This document shows positions 48,377 through 60,684 of a stretch of DNA of 64,000 nt, in pieces. A model generated the notes under the pieces. The model searched no databases. It was not told the DNA's origin and saw only the letters and a program-made list of their open reading frames with translations. A program made the position numbers and the translations under genes. The stretch's first letter is position 1; each line of letters begins with the position of its first letter. The stretch lies in the NCBI GenBank assembly GCA_009746045.1, contig RPFO01000382.1, positions 36,001 through 100,000 on the forward strand. Reading direction: 5' to 3'. The DNA is from Mesostigma viride (Eukaryota; Streptophyta; Mesostigmatophyceae; Mesostigmatales; Mesostigmataceae).

Positions 48377-48831
48377 GGATTGGAAATCTGATGATATCGG
48401 GGCTGCGCACGACATCGAGGAACTGGGGATCGACGTAGGTCTACAGGCTCACTTGTCCGTCAACATGTATGGCCTCGCTTGACTGTCATCATCTTGACAT
48501 GTACATAACTAGTTCATATACCATGCATTTGACACTGCCTGCACGTGGATTTTCCAGACATACATTGAGGGTAATTATAACTCGAAAGCACTACGTACGA
48601 TTGAGACGTCCGGTCGTAGAGCAGATGCACTGGAGCTTTCTGATCTTCCAATTGATGGGTCTGTAATTATGTAAGATATTCAGATATCGCGATGACTCGA
48701 GCATCGATGCATGGAATGTAATAATGTATTTCATTCAATTATACATCCAATTTAACTCCGCAATTGAGGGGCACACATGTCCATCAGCCCGAGACAACAT
48801 TTCCCAAGTAATTTTCGATTAGTGATTTAGT
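46811..48831. other. no gene recognised; short local repeats
   Basis: Apart from the palindromes, this stretch has a 29-bp direct repeat (TTTGTGCCTCGTCGGGGTGG at about 47157 and 47190), a ~65-bp imperfect tandem repeat (CCGTACTTGCCAACTG at about 47628 and 47693), and a tRNA B-box-like GGTTCGAACACC near 47488. The open frames are short and without recognisable domains. The duplicate lies at 60682-62702. Confidence 0.6.
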
Positions 48832-49470
48832 GTGGGCCTTCCCACCCGCATCGGCCTTGCCTGGGCCAAGCTCCGTTCGCTCACACCCTACTGGCGCTCG
48901 AAGGGCCTGAGCGGGCACCGCAAGCGCATGCTCTTCAAGGTCCTCGTCCTCACGGTGCTCACGTATGGCGCCGAGGCGTGGACCCTCCCACCCAAGCTGG
49001 CAGCTCGGCTAGACGGCACGGTTTACAGGATGCTCCGCCAGGTCCTTAACGTAGGTTTTTCCGAGCGTCCGTCATCAGAATCTTTGTATCATGGCATGCC
49101 TCGTGTTTCGGACGAGATTAGGCAGCGTAGGATAGCATTTGTAGGACACCTTGCCCGCACCAGCCAGGTCGACACCACCCTCGGTCTGGCCGGCCCCCAG
49201 CGGCTTGGCCAGCCAGGGCGGCACATTCTGACCTGGCCTGGCCCAGAGGACATTCCCAAACGGGTAGGGAAACCTGTCACGAACTACGTTCAGATGTTGC
49301 TGGACGACCTAGTGGTCCCAGCCCAGTTTGAGCACCGCATCCACTCTCTCTCCCGTCTTTGGACTGTCATGCAGGACAAGACGCGGTGGAAGAAGATTGT
49401 CAAGGCGCACACGCCCGACCCTGTGGGCAAGCCACCTCCCCCCAAGCGGAGGCGGCGTTTTGATGAGTAG
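48832..49470 (+). pseudogene. non-LTR retrotransposon reverse transcriptase, C-terminal fragment
   Basis: 212 codons, opening at a GTG with a stop just upstream (48823-48825), so the true N-terminal polymerase part is missing. The sequence has the region that follows the RT palm in LINE proteins: a hydrophobic stretch ending LTYGAEAW (residues 43-50), then RRIAFVGHLAR (99-109), the typical 'YGAE-W ... R-RF-GH--R' pair, and a basic C-terminus. No catalytic YADD box is included. It is best read as the 3' end of a 5'-truncated LINE insertion. An exact clade (RTE, Jockey or CR1-like) cannot be assigned without a search. An identical copy is at 62703-63341. Confidence 0.75.
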
Positions 49471-50159
49471 TGTAGTTAGGTTTCTCTAGATAGCTTAGAG
49501 TTAGTATAGTTCGATCACGCGGCTTCCTCCACCCCATCCATCATGGAATATGTGCTACATGTCCTCCCCACGGCGGCATGTTATAATTTAATTTTTAATT
49601 TAATTTAACTCGCGTTAGCACAATTATAACGCAATTTTTTGCGTTATAACACTTTATTTCAATTAAACACATCTAATGAAGCAAGCATGATATGGGGTAT
49701 CTGAGGCCAGTTATGAATTCTCTGAGATATATAAAAAAATGTGGTATATGGTCTTGGCATGTAATTCTCAGCCTGGCTATGTGAAATTGTAACTTGAAGT
49801 CACATGGGTCTTGTAAACTAAGACCCCCTCATGTAGCCAAGAGGCTGCAAGGAACATGGGTCATGCAATGCAAAGCCCAATTTTTTTGGGTTATAGTCAA
49901 CTCATGTGGAGTCTCCCACGTCAAGGTCAGACCCAAATAAGCAGTGTAGCTATTTTCCCCACACCTTCAAAGATATAACGCTACAACGCCATAGCACTCC
50001 AGGCATGCAGTGAGCTTCAAGCCTACCATCCCCAAAGTGCCTTCATAGGGGCAAAACCTTGATAGCGGTTTCTTAGGGGATGACATAGCAGCGGGGAAAC
50101 GTAACGTGCCAATGCTAGATGACATCTGCACACTAATATGACACAAAGGCAGTATATAT

Positions 50160-50741
50160 ATGCACCTTGCCTGCATGGGGGGCCAACAGAATCAGAATTG
50201 GTATTTGTATTTGCACACTGTCCTCCTGACGGTGGTGCTCGCCATGATTCGGTCGGTTTTCCCCCACGCGAACATCCGGTCCGAGGATGCGGATGGCGCT
50301 GCCTTCTATTCCCCCAACCACCGGCCTGACATCGTGGTGCTGGACTTTGAGGGGGGTGGCCGGCATCTGCTTATTGACGTTTCGGTGGCGCGGCCCTTGG
50401 CTCTTAGCCACGTGGCTGGGGCCTCCCTCACGGCAGGTTACACGGCGGACCGGGCGGAGCGGGCCAAGCTCCTGGCCTACGGCGACGTCGGGCACCATCG
50501 TGTGGTGCCCTTTGTCCTGGAGGAGTTTGGGGCCATGGGGCCCCTGACCTCCGCCTTCTTCAAGGAGTGTTGCCGGCTCCGGGAGGACCGGCTGGACCTG
50601 GAGGGCCAGCGGGCCCCATGGTCGGCGCGGACCTGGACGTCATATTGGCGTCAGCGCTTGTCGGTGGCGCTGACTCGGGCCATGGCGGACATCATGCTCC
50701 GCCGTACGCGGGCTGATTTTGCGGTGCAGCAGGGCTATTAG
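50160..50741 (+). CDS. PD-(D/E)XK nuclease-like protein, probably from a retroelement
   Basis: 193 codons from an ATG. Residues 55-59 (RPDIV), the following strand LLIDVSV (71-76) and K103 in AERAKLLAYG form a pattern like the restriction-like nuclease domains often found at the C-terminus of algal and other LINE-type proteins (PD ... D-x-(T/S)-V ... AxxK). The usual E-x-K pair is replaced by D-V-S, so catalytic activity is doubtful. The codon composition is GC-rich, in contrast to the AT-rich flanks. The first ~25 residues may not belong to the domain. It is probably a truncated retroelement ORF; a small host gene is less likely. Confidence 0.5.
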   Translation: MHLACMGGQQNQNWYLYLHTVLLTVVLAMIRSVFPHANIRSEDADGAAFYSPNHRPDIVVLDFEGGGRHLLIDVSVARPLALSHVAGASLTAGYTADRAERAKLLAYGDVGHHRVVPFVLEEFGAMGPLTSAFFKECCRLREDRLDLEGQRAPWSARTWTSYWRQRLSVALTRAMADIMLRRTRADFAVQQGY

Positions 50742-52002
50742 GTTCCTCCCGTTAGGCGTTTCCATTGGTCTTATCGTAGTATAGAGCTTTGACATGGCTC
50801 TGTATATAGGTTTATAGCTGGGCGTTTGCTTTGGTTTGAGTGATTTCACTCTGCTGTAAGTAATTATATTTTTAATATATATGCAGTATGATATGTGCAT
50901 GGACAAGCAAAAGGTTGGGGGTGGTATAGGCTTAGAGACGCAAGGAAGGCACACACGGGGAAGGCATTTTCTGTGTTAAAAAAACATGCACGGAAAGCAC
51001 AAAAGCATTGGTGTAAACCAGAACGTGCACTGCCAGCTATTTCTTACCCCTATGGTGGTAAGCTATTGGCAAAAGAAATGGTAACATTTGGTGGCAATCT
51101 GCGCACCGTGCATACCGAGAAGAATAATCAATATGGCGCAAACCTTGCACAGAAACGCCCCTTTATGGTGGGAAATGGGCATAGAAACAAAAGCACTTCA
51201 TGTAAAAAAGCTATTTCCCACGTGTAACTAGACAACAGTTGCTTGCCTGCACCAGACTGACAGCAGCTCTAAAACGTGTGACCTGAGCGTGCTTCTTCCC
51301 ACAAAGGTGGCCAGAGAAGGAAGCGTTGCTGCAAGAACAAGACGAGAAACAGATGGATTAGACGTAACTGAGTATGTGACACGCTGTGGCACTAAGTTCC
51401 ACGTCATAGACCCACAGTTGGCAAGCGATCTCCGCTCTGCCCCGTGCAGGCGCAACCCACCGGCGAACAGACCTGACGCCGTTCCCACATTGTTGATCCG
51501 AGCAGCACGATCCTTGCGATTTACCCCACACATTGACTTACGATATCATTTCAGCAAATATAAATTAGAAGTCCGTTGATAATAGTGGAAGTAAAATGCC
51601 GGCAGATATCTACTTGGCCCTGGAGGTCGATACGAGCTCTTAGCGCCAGAACAAGGCCATGAAAGCCCTATACAGATCCCAAACCTGCGCATCTAACCAG
51701 CCATAACATATCAGGCCTCGAAATTATCGAAAATAAAGCCACGATGTCACTTCCGTAGGTCGCGGGCACGCGATAATTGCGTACTACGGTTGAAAATACG
51801 CACATGATCTGTCCGCCATCGCCGTCGTCGTCCTCATGAAGTACCCTAACTTTGGTGGTGTACATCTTGTTAGTTCTTCTGGCATTCTTGTCCGATGCCC
51901 CTAGGTATTTTTTTACAGGATCTTAGGGTTGTAAACTTCTTTGGAAACTACTACTTTGACCCGGAAACTATTGGGAAATAGTTGTTTGAACCCCATGTTA
52001 AC
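50742..52002. other. no gene recognised
   Basis: AT-richer unique sequence with only short open frames on both strands (51228-51579 is the longest overlapping pair, ~100 codons each) and no recognisable domains. Confidence 0.5.
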
Positions 52003-52170
52003 AACGCAATTTTTTGCGTTATAACCTCACAACGCAAAAAATTGCGTTATGAAATAACGCGAGTTAATTAATCGGTAGTGGATCACCATGCGTCTAGGCA
52101 TAACTAGTTGCCTAACTTAATAGAGTAGGATTGTCTTGTACCTAGATAGAATAGACCGGTAGGATTGCGG

Positions 52171-52886
52171 GCACCCACCCACCCACCCACCCACCCACCC
52201 ACCCACCCACCCACCCACCCACCCACCCACCCACCCACCCACCCACCCACCCACCCACCCACCCACCCACCCACCCACCCACCCACCCACCCACCCACCC
52301 ACCCACCCACCCACCCACCCACCCACCCACCCACCCACCCACCCACCCACCCACCCACCCACCCACCCACCCACCCACCCACCCACCCACCCACCCACGG
52401 TCCACCCACCCACCCACCCACCCACCCACCCACCCACCCACCCACCCACCCACCCACCCACCCACCCACCCACCCACCCACCCACCCACCCACCCACCCA
52501 CCCACCCACCCACCCACCCACCCACCCACCCACCCACCCACCCACCCACCCACCCACCCACCCACCCACCCACCCACCCACCCACCCACCCACCCACCGG
52601 CCCACCCACCGGCCCACCCACCGGCCCACCCACCGGCCCACCCACCGGCCCACCCACCGGCCCACCCACCGGCCCACCCACCGGCCCACCCACCGGCCCA
52701 CCCACCGGCCCACCCACCGGCCCACCCACCGGCCCACCCACCGGCCCACCCACCGGCCCACCCACCCACCCACCCACCCACCCACCCACCCACCCACCCA
52801 CCCACCCACCCACCCACCCACCCACCCACCCACCCACCCACCCACCCACCCACCGGCCCACCCACCCACCCACCCACCCACCCACC
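52171..52886. repeat. CCCA tetranucleotide microsatellite
   Basis: About 700 bp of CCCA, interrupted once by CACGGTCCACC (52395-52405) and, at about 52597-52758, organised as a 12-bp unit CCCACCCACCGG repeated some fourteen times. The minus strand is a continuous GGGT run and should form G-quadruplexes. Because 4 is not a multiple of three, all frames are open; none is a gene. Confidence 0.97.
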
Positions 52887-52994
52887 CATCCATCCATCCA
52901 TCCATCCATCCATCCATCCATCCATCCATCCATCCATCCATCCATCCATCCATCCATCCATCCATCCATCCATCCATCCATCCATCCATCCATC
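52887..52994. repeat. CATC tetranucleotide microsatellite
   Basis: About 27 copies, continuous with the CCCA block and differing from it by a single C-to-T change per unit. Confidence 0.97.
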
Positions 52995-53849
52995 GGGGTT
53001 AATGCTCCGTGACTCCCCGACGGGAGCACGAGTTAATTAATTATAACAGGCTCCTTCCCGTCCAAATTAAAGCGGGACAACTGGGACGACACCAAAACGA
53101 GCAAAATGGCTGATGGGGCACCCCTCGTCATCCTACATTCGATCCACCCTGGCAACTGAGACATTCTTTTTTTTTTTTTTTTAATAATATATCCATGGTC
53201 CGAATTCCTCGATCCAGACTTCTGGCCTGCGCTGGTTGTCTCTTTGATACATGATACCAAGTTGATACATGATGCGATCGAAAGAGGCACGTAAAACAAA
53301 AGGGGAAAATGAAAACGTTGATATAAAAATTCTTATATGTGGTAGCCTGACTGCGAGGACATAACAGCAATGACCAGGTAAAAACCGACAAAAAGCAGGC
53401 CTACAAACTTCAACAAGCACAGCTGGTGCTCACGGAGAACCAACTGTAGCGATGCCCACCCGGTGCAGCCAGGAGGGAACTACCAAACTGCACCTGGGAC
53501 AAAAACTAAGAAAATGCATTCGGGGCTGAAAAACCAAAATAGAAGCTTGTCCCAAACTCTGCATAATCCTGAACAAATTAGAAGATGTTTCAGACAGCAT
53601 TCCCAGCTTCTTCTCTGCTCCCGGTGATGTCGCTCTACATCACTGCTATTATTGCTCCCCACCACACTGCATCACTGCTTTCGTCCCTCCCTAGCAGCCC
53701 ATGTACATCAGCACCTGTTTCGTCCCCAAAGCTCGGCCAAAGCAGCTAGAAAGGCTGCCACCACACGCGTGTCCCAGCCTGTCCCATTGACGCCCACAGG
53801 CGTCGCCCTTCACCTGCTGGGTCCATCACCGGACCTGCGCCCATCGGAG
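52995..53849. other. unique sequence, no gene recognised
   Basis: Contains an 18-bp T run near 53166. No domain is recognisable in either strand. The junction to the second segmental duplication is at 53849/53850 (CATCGGAG followed by ACGCAAGGGG). Confidence 0.5.
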
Positions 53850-55320
53850 ACGCAAGGGGCTGCACACACACTTACACACACCTTGCACGCAAGGGCCGGC
53901 ATGTACACACACTGCATGGCATACACCGCCCACGCAAGGGGCGGCTGCACACACGTACATACACCGCGCACGCAAGGGGCGGCTGCACACACACGTACAT
54001 ACACCGCGCACGCAATTAAGGGGAAACTGTCCACACATGGACATACACTGCGCACGGAAGGGGCGGCTGCATTAACACGTACATACACCGCGCACGCAAG
54101 GGGCGGCTGCACACACACGTACATACACCATGCACGCAAGGGGCGGCTGCACACACATGTACATCCACCGCGCACGCAAGGGGCGAGTGCACACACACGT
54201 ACACACACCGCGCACGCAAGGGGCGGCTGCACACACACGTACACACACCATGCACGCAATTGCCGGCATGCACACACACGTACATCCACCGCGCACGCAA
54301 GGGGCAACTGCACACACATGTACACACACCGCGCACGCTTGGGGCAGCTGCACTCACATGTACCTACACCGCGCACGCAAGGGGCGGCTGCACACACACT
54401 TACATACACCGCGCACGCAAGGGGCAACTGCACACACATGTACACACACCGCGCACGCAAGGGCCGGCTGCACACACACGTACATACACCGCGCACGCAA
54501 GGGGAAACTGCCCACACATGGACATACACTGCGCACGCAAGGGGCGGCTGCATTAACACGTACATACACCGCGCACGCAAGGGCCGGCATGCACACACAC
54601 GTACATACACCGCCCATGTAAGGGGCGGCTGCACACACACGTACACACACCATGCACGCAAGGGCCGGCATGCACACACACTTACACTCACCATGCACGC
54701 AAGGGGCGGCTGCACACACACGTACATACACTGCGCACGCAAGGGGCTGCTGCACACACACTTACACTCACCATGCACGCAAGGGGCGGCTGCACACACA
54801 CGTACATACACCGCGCACGCAAGGGACGGCTGCACACACACGTACATACACCGCGCACGCAAGGGGCAACTGCCCGCACATGTACATCCACCGCGCACGC
54901 AATTAAGGGACGGCTGCACACACACGTACATACACCGCGCACGCAAGGGGCAACGGCACTCACATGTACATACACCATGCACGCAAGGGGCGGCTGCACA
55001 CACACGTACATACACCGCGCACGCAAGGGGCTGCTGCACACACACTTACACACACAATGCACGCAATTAGGGGCGACGGCACTCACATGTACATACTCTT
55101 GGGCGGCTGCACTCACATGTACATACACCGCGCATGCAAGGGGCAACTGCACACACACGTACACACACCATGCACGCAAGGGCCGGCATGCACACACACG
55201 TACATACACTGCGCACGCAAGGGGCAACTGCACACACACGTACACACACCATGCACGGAAGGGACGGCTGCACTCACATGTACACACACCATGCACGCAA
55301 GGGCCGGCTGCACACACACG
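53850..55320. repeat. 40-bp minisatellite segment in B2
   Basis: Counterpart of 38742-40212, about 37 monomers. Confidence 0.95.
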
Positions 55321-56783
55321 TTTTGTGAGCTCACGCTCGTTCTATCTATGACCTGCGGAAGTCTCAAAGGGGGAGGGGAGGCCGCAGTAGACAGGTCTGA
55401 CTAGGTAGCCAGTACTAGGGGGGGGGGTACGGTGTTGTGGGGGGGGGGTACCGGGGACGGTACTGTGGACCGGGTCCAATTTGTGTTGTGGACCGGGGGC
55501 AGTCCTGTGGACCGGGGACGGCGCGGCGCCACTGGCCTGTTGGTCAGTGGGCTGGCGTCCGTCACCCCACCTACGACTAGGTAGACGGTGGATACTTAGG
55601 GTTGTGGCGGGGCAACAACCACTCCTCTTTGCAGCTGTGTCGACGGCCCACTGACGGCGTGTGTGCACTGCTATGGCGGTGCCGAATGTAAATCACAGCT
55701 ACCGGCCTCCGAATTATTATTCGGGGGCCTGTTTTATTTAAGGTTATGACGGCTGCGCGACGGGGGTCGGCAGCACCCCAATAACTTGCCGTTCGAAGTG
55801 CAGGCGGTAGCTGCCAGTGCCAGATTGCTTTATTTTTGCTGCGTTGTACTCGCCACCCCGGGCTCGCGGGAGGGGTCTGGATAGACGCGGGAGTGACTCT
55901 TGATCGGACAACTAAAGCGGGGCAGTCGTGGTGCTAGGGTGGCAACAGCTACAGGCGGAGGGGGAATACGCCGCAGGCAAGTTCGTTGTGTATCGTATGT
56001 GCTGGGCCTGGCTAATGAATATCGTCAAGAATAGTGCATGAGCGCGCTATACGAGCATGGGAAGAAGGGGGAATCGAGCCCCCAGGCCAGCATAGGAGCG
56101 GGGTGGCTGCAGCCCCAGCGCCAGGGGGGGCAGCACCCTAAACAGCCTAACATTTCCTCGTGCCAAGTGAGGCGACAGCGGCCGGCGGCCAGCGCGGAAT
56201 GGCGGGGTCGTTGCCGCGTAATTTAAGCGGGGACGAGTTGTTGGGACTGACGGTGCACAGCGGGGAAAGGGGAAGGATGTTAGGGCGGGGCGATAGCGGA
56301 TCCCAGACGCAGCTGCGTCATTGGGGTGCCGGGGGTGCTATGCCTGTGAAGAAAGGTGTACAAAGAATTGCCGAGCCTGCAGGGGCGGCTGCCGAGGGCA
56401 GTGCCCACATGGGTGAGAACCCCCCCGCAGTGGGGGGTCCCTACGGGGATACTTTTGGCTTCCCCCTTGTATTGCCGCCTGGTTAATGAAGCACTGGTAG
56501 CGGCAGGGGACAAGGGGGGCGACGAGAAGTCTGGGCCATACGACAGCTTGCGGCCAAGTGGCCAGGTAGTGGGTGCGGGATGTTACAAAGCCCAGGTCCT
56601 CTTGACTGGCCCAGGTCCTTATGACTGGTATGATGTTTCGGCCCTTGTTGTGTGGCCTAGTTAGCTTAGAAACTGCAGATTCTTAGGTTAGCTAATGGCT
56701 TGGACGTGTGCCTAACACGTATTTGTAATAAACATGTTTCTCTGGCAGCCCCTCACTCCAATGGAACTAAAGCAGCAATTGGA
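55321..56783 (+). mobile_element. unclassified 1463-bp element, B2 copy
   Basis: Counterpart of 40213-41675, offset 15108. No difference noticed. Confidence 0.6.
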
Positions 56784-57332
56784 TTTTGTGAGCTCACGCT
56801 CGTTCTATCTATGACCTGCGGAAGTCTCAAAGGGGGAGGGGAGGCCGCAGTAGACAGGTCTGACTAGGTAGCCAGTACTAGGGGGGGGGGTACGGTGTTG
56901 TGGGGGGGGGGTACCGGGGACGGTACTGTGGACCGGGTCCAATTTGTGTTGTGGACCGGGGGCAGTCCTGTGGACCGGGGACGGCGCGGCGCCACTGGCC
57001 TGTTGGTCAGTGGGCTGGCGTCCGTCACCCCACCTACGACTAGGTAGACGGTGGATACTTAGGGTTGTGGCGGGGCAACAACCACTCCTCTTTGCAGCTC
57101 CCACCCACCCACCCTTGCTGCCAGACGGATGTTACAAAGCCCAGGTCCTCTTGACTGGCCCAGGTCCTTATGACTGGTATGATGTTTCGGCCCTTGTTGT
57201 GTGGCCTAGTTAGCTTAGAAACTGCAGATTCTTAGGTTAGCTAATGGCTTGGACGTGTGCCTAACACGTATTTGTAATAAACATGTTTCTCTGGCAGCCC
57301 CTCACTCCAATGGAACTAAAGCAGCAATTGGA
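56784..57332 (+). mobile_element. 549-bp deletion derivative, B2 copy
   Basis: Counterpart of 41676-42224. The deletion therefore predates the segmental duplication. Confidence 0.8.
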
Positions 57333-59600
57333 TACATACACCATGCACGCAAGGGGCTGCACACACACTTACACACCACCTTGCACGCAAGGGCCGGCAT
57401 GCACACACACTGGCATACACCGCGCACGCAAGGGGCGGCTGCACACACGTACATACACCGCGCACGCAAGGGGCGAGTGCACACACACGTACACACACCG
57501 CGCACGCAATTAAGGGACGGCTGCACACACACGTACATACACCGCGCACGCAAGGGGCAACGGCACTCACATGTACATCCACCATGCACGCAAGGGGCGG
57601 CTGCACACACACGTACACACACCATGCACGCAAGGACAAGGATTCACACACATGTACACACACAAAGCACGCAAGGGGCTGCTGCACACACACGTACATA
57701 CACCGCGCACGCAAGGGGCGGCTGCACTCACATGTACACACACCACGCACGCAAGGGGCGGCTGCACACACACGTACATACACTGCGCACGCACGGGGCG
57801 ACTGCACACACATGTACATAAACCATGCACGCAAGGGGCGGCTGCACACACATGTACATACACCGCGCACGCAAGGGGCGAGTGCAAACACATGTACATA
57901 CACCGCGCACGCAAGGACAAGGATGCACACACATGTACATACACCGCGCACGCAAGGGGCGGCTGCACACACACGTACATACACCGCGCACGCAAGGGGC
58001 GAGTGCGCACACACGTACATACACCGCGCACGCAAGGGGCGGCTGCACACACACGTACATACACCGCGCACGCACGGGGCCAGTGCAAGCACATGTACAT
58101 ACACCATGCACGCAAGGGGCGGCTGCACACACATGTACATACACCGCGCACGCAAGGGGCGAGTGCAAACACATGTACATACACCGCGCACGCAAGGGGC
58201 AACTGCCCGCACATGTACATCCACCGCACACGCAAGGGGCGGCTGCACACACATGTACATACACCGCGCACGCAAGGGGCGGCTGCACACACACGTACAT
58301 ACACCGCGCACGCAAGGGGCGAGTGCGCACACACGTACATACACCGCGCACGCAAGGGGGGGCTGCACACACACGTACATACACCGCGCACGCAAGGGGC
58401 CAGTGCAAGCACATGTACATACACCATGCACGCAAGGGCCGGCATGCACAGAAACGTACATACACCGCGCACGCAAGGGGCTGCTGCACACACACGTACA
58501 CACACCATGCACGCACGGGGCGGCTGCACACACACGTACATCCACTGCGCACGCACGGGGCCGGCGACTGCACACACATGTACATAAACCATGCACGCAA
58601 GGGGCGGCTGCACACACATGTACATCCACCGCGCACGCAAGGGGCGAGTGCAAACACATGTACATACACCGCGCACGCAAGGACAAGGATGCACACACAT
58701 GTACATACACCGCGCACGCAAGGGGCGGCTGCACACGCACGTACATACACCGCGCACGCAAGGGGCGGCTGCACACACACGTACATACACCGCGCACGCA
58801 CGGGGCCAGTGCAAGCACATGTACATACACCATGCACGCAAGGGGCGGCTGCACACACATGTACATACACCGCGCACGCAAGGGGCGAGTGCAAACACAT
58901 GTACATACACCGCGCACGCAAGGGGCAACTGCCCGCACATGTACATCCACCGCGCACGCAAGGGGCGGCTGCACACACATGTACACACACCATGCACGCA
59001 AGGACAAGGATGCACACACATGTACACACACCATGCACGCAAGGGGCGGCTGCACACACACGTACACACACCGCGCACGCAAGGGGCGAGTGCAAACACA
59101 TGTACATACACCATGCACGCAAGGACAAGGATGCACACACATGTACACACACCATGCACGCAAGGGGCGGCTGCACACACACGTACATACACAATGCACG
59201 GTTGGGGCGACGGCACTCACATGTACATACACCATGCACGCAAGGACAAGGATGCACACACATGTACATACACCGCGCACGCAAGGGGCGGCTGCACACA
59301 CACGTACATACACCGCGCACGCAAGGGGCGAGTGCGCACACACGTACATCCACCGCGCACGCAAGGGGCGGCTGCACACACACGTACATACACCGCGCAC
59401 GCAATGGGCGAGTGCAAACACATGTACATACACCGCGCACGCAAGGGGCGGCTGCACACACACGTACACACACCATGCACGCAAGGGCCGGCATGCACAC
59501 ACACGTACATACACCGCGCACGCAAGGGGCGGCTGCACAGAAACGTACACACACCGCGCACGCAAGGGCCGGCTGCACACACATGTACATACACCTTGCA
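57333..59600. repeat. 40-bp minisatellite segment in B2
   Basis: Counterpart of 42225-44494, about 57 monomers. Confidence 0.93.
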
Positions 59601-59762
59601 CGTACAACACACAACACACACACACAACAAAAAATTATATACACACACACACGCACACGCACACGCACACGCACACGCACACGCACACGCACACGCACAC
59701 GCACAACACACACAACACACACAACACACACACGCACACGTGAACAACACACACACACAACA
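59601..59762. repeat. AC-rich microsatellite in B2
   Basis: Counterpart of 44495-44664, one CACGCA hexamer shorter. Confidence 0.9.
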
Positions 59763-59870
59763 ATTATAATATTAGTGTAGTATATCAAACAAAATAGTAA
59801 TAAAGTATTTGCAAGCGTACTTCGTGTGAATTATGTGTAGACGAGAATAGAAGCTAAACAAAACTCTAAT

Positions 59871-59938
59871 GGAGAAAGAGGGATTCGAACCCTTGGGAAA
59901 GTTACCCCATACATAGCATTCCACTCGGACATTTCTCC
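59871..59938 (-). tRNA. tRNA-Ser-like remnant, B2 copy
   Basis: Identical to 44768-44835, with the same missing anticodon arm half, so the damage predates the duplication. Confidence 0.6.
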
Positions 59939-60370
59939 GAAAAAAAGGTCACGTAAGCTAAGGGTGGAGAGTTAAGGGTGTAGGTTGTAGGATGTATGGT
60001 GTAGGGTGTAGGGTGTAGGGTGTAGGGTGTCTTGAGCTTTCTTTTTTGAGATCAATAGAGTCCCCTTCCATGATCATGTGCGTGATCTGGTTATGATTTT
60101 CATCTATGGCGTGTGTGGCCACATCGTGTATTTACAACTTTCTAGCCATGGATAACTAGGTAACCATAAATTGGTTACCATGATAACTAGGTAAAAACGT
60201 GTTGGTTTCAGAATACATGTGATCGCTGCATTGTCATCTACAATGTACAAATCAATCACGGATTTCGGGGCTACGGATTTCGGGGCTAAGTTTTTGTGGG
60301 TAGAGATTGGCAAGGGTGTCTTTATCTTGCCACTTGGTCACTTGGTGTGCATTACGTCTGTTCTTGCGTT

Positions 60371-60684
60371 GGAGTCAAAAAACTGTCCGTGTGTGGTGGT
60401 GGACTTTTCCTCACGGGCAGTCGCCATATGTCATACAAGCACTTGTTCGGCGTACCACTAGCTCATGTATGTCACCATTGTAATTTTGCGTTGTAACAGC
60501 ATTTCTCGGAGCCAACGGCCGTTGGACTCAAAAAACTGACCGTGTGTGGTGGTGGACTTTTCCTCACGGGCAGTCGCCATATGTCATACAAGCACTTGTT
60601 CGGCGTACCACTAGCTCGTGGATGTCACCATTGTAATTTTGAGTTGTAACAGCATTTCTCGGAGCCAACGGCCGTTGGACTTCG
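60371..60684 (+). repeat. 153-bp tandem repeat, uninterrupted copy
   Basis: Two units carrying CCAACGGCCGTTGG. It shows the empty site of the foldback element at about 60416-60430. Confidence 0.85.

Larger units (their letters stand above)
38742..50129. repeat. large segmental duplication, copy B1
   Basis: Matches 53850-64000. The offset is +15108 at the left end, +15109 after one G-run difference at ~43250, +15103 after a microsatellite contraction, and +13871 after the 1232-bp foldback footprint that only this copy has. Substitutions are very rare by eye. The left boundary lies inside a satellite monomer; the right boundary is unknown because the window ends in copy B2. Confidence 0.93.
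49609..52063. mobile_element. candidate inverted-repeat element flanked by TTAA
   Basis: The left end is CTCGCGTTA after TTAA (49605-49608) and the right end is TAACGCGAG before TTAA (52064-52067). Both ends continue inward into ATAACGCAATTTTTTGCGTT-type sequence, giving imperfect ~45-bp inverted repeats that also contain small hairpins. A TTAA duplication is known for piggyBac- and Kolobok-type DNA transposons. No transposase is seen inside, only the nuclease-like frame at 50160-50741. The ends are AT-rich, so chance similarity is possible. Confidence 0.45.

Noticed and set aside
52104-53040. Pro/His- and Gly/Trp-rich frames over the CCCA tract
   Set aside because: Pure by-products of a tetranucleotide repeat.
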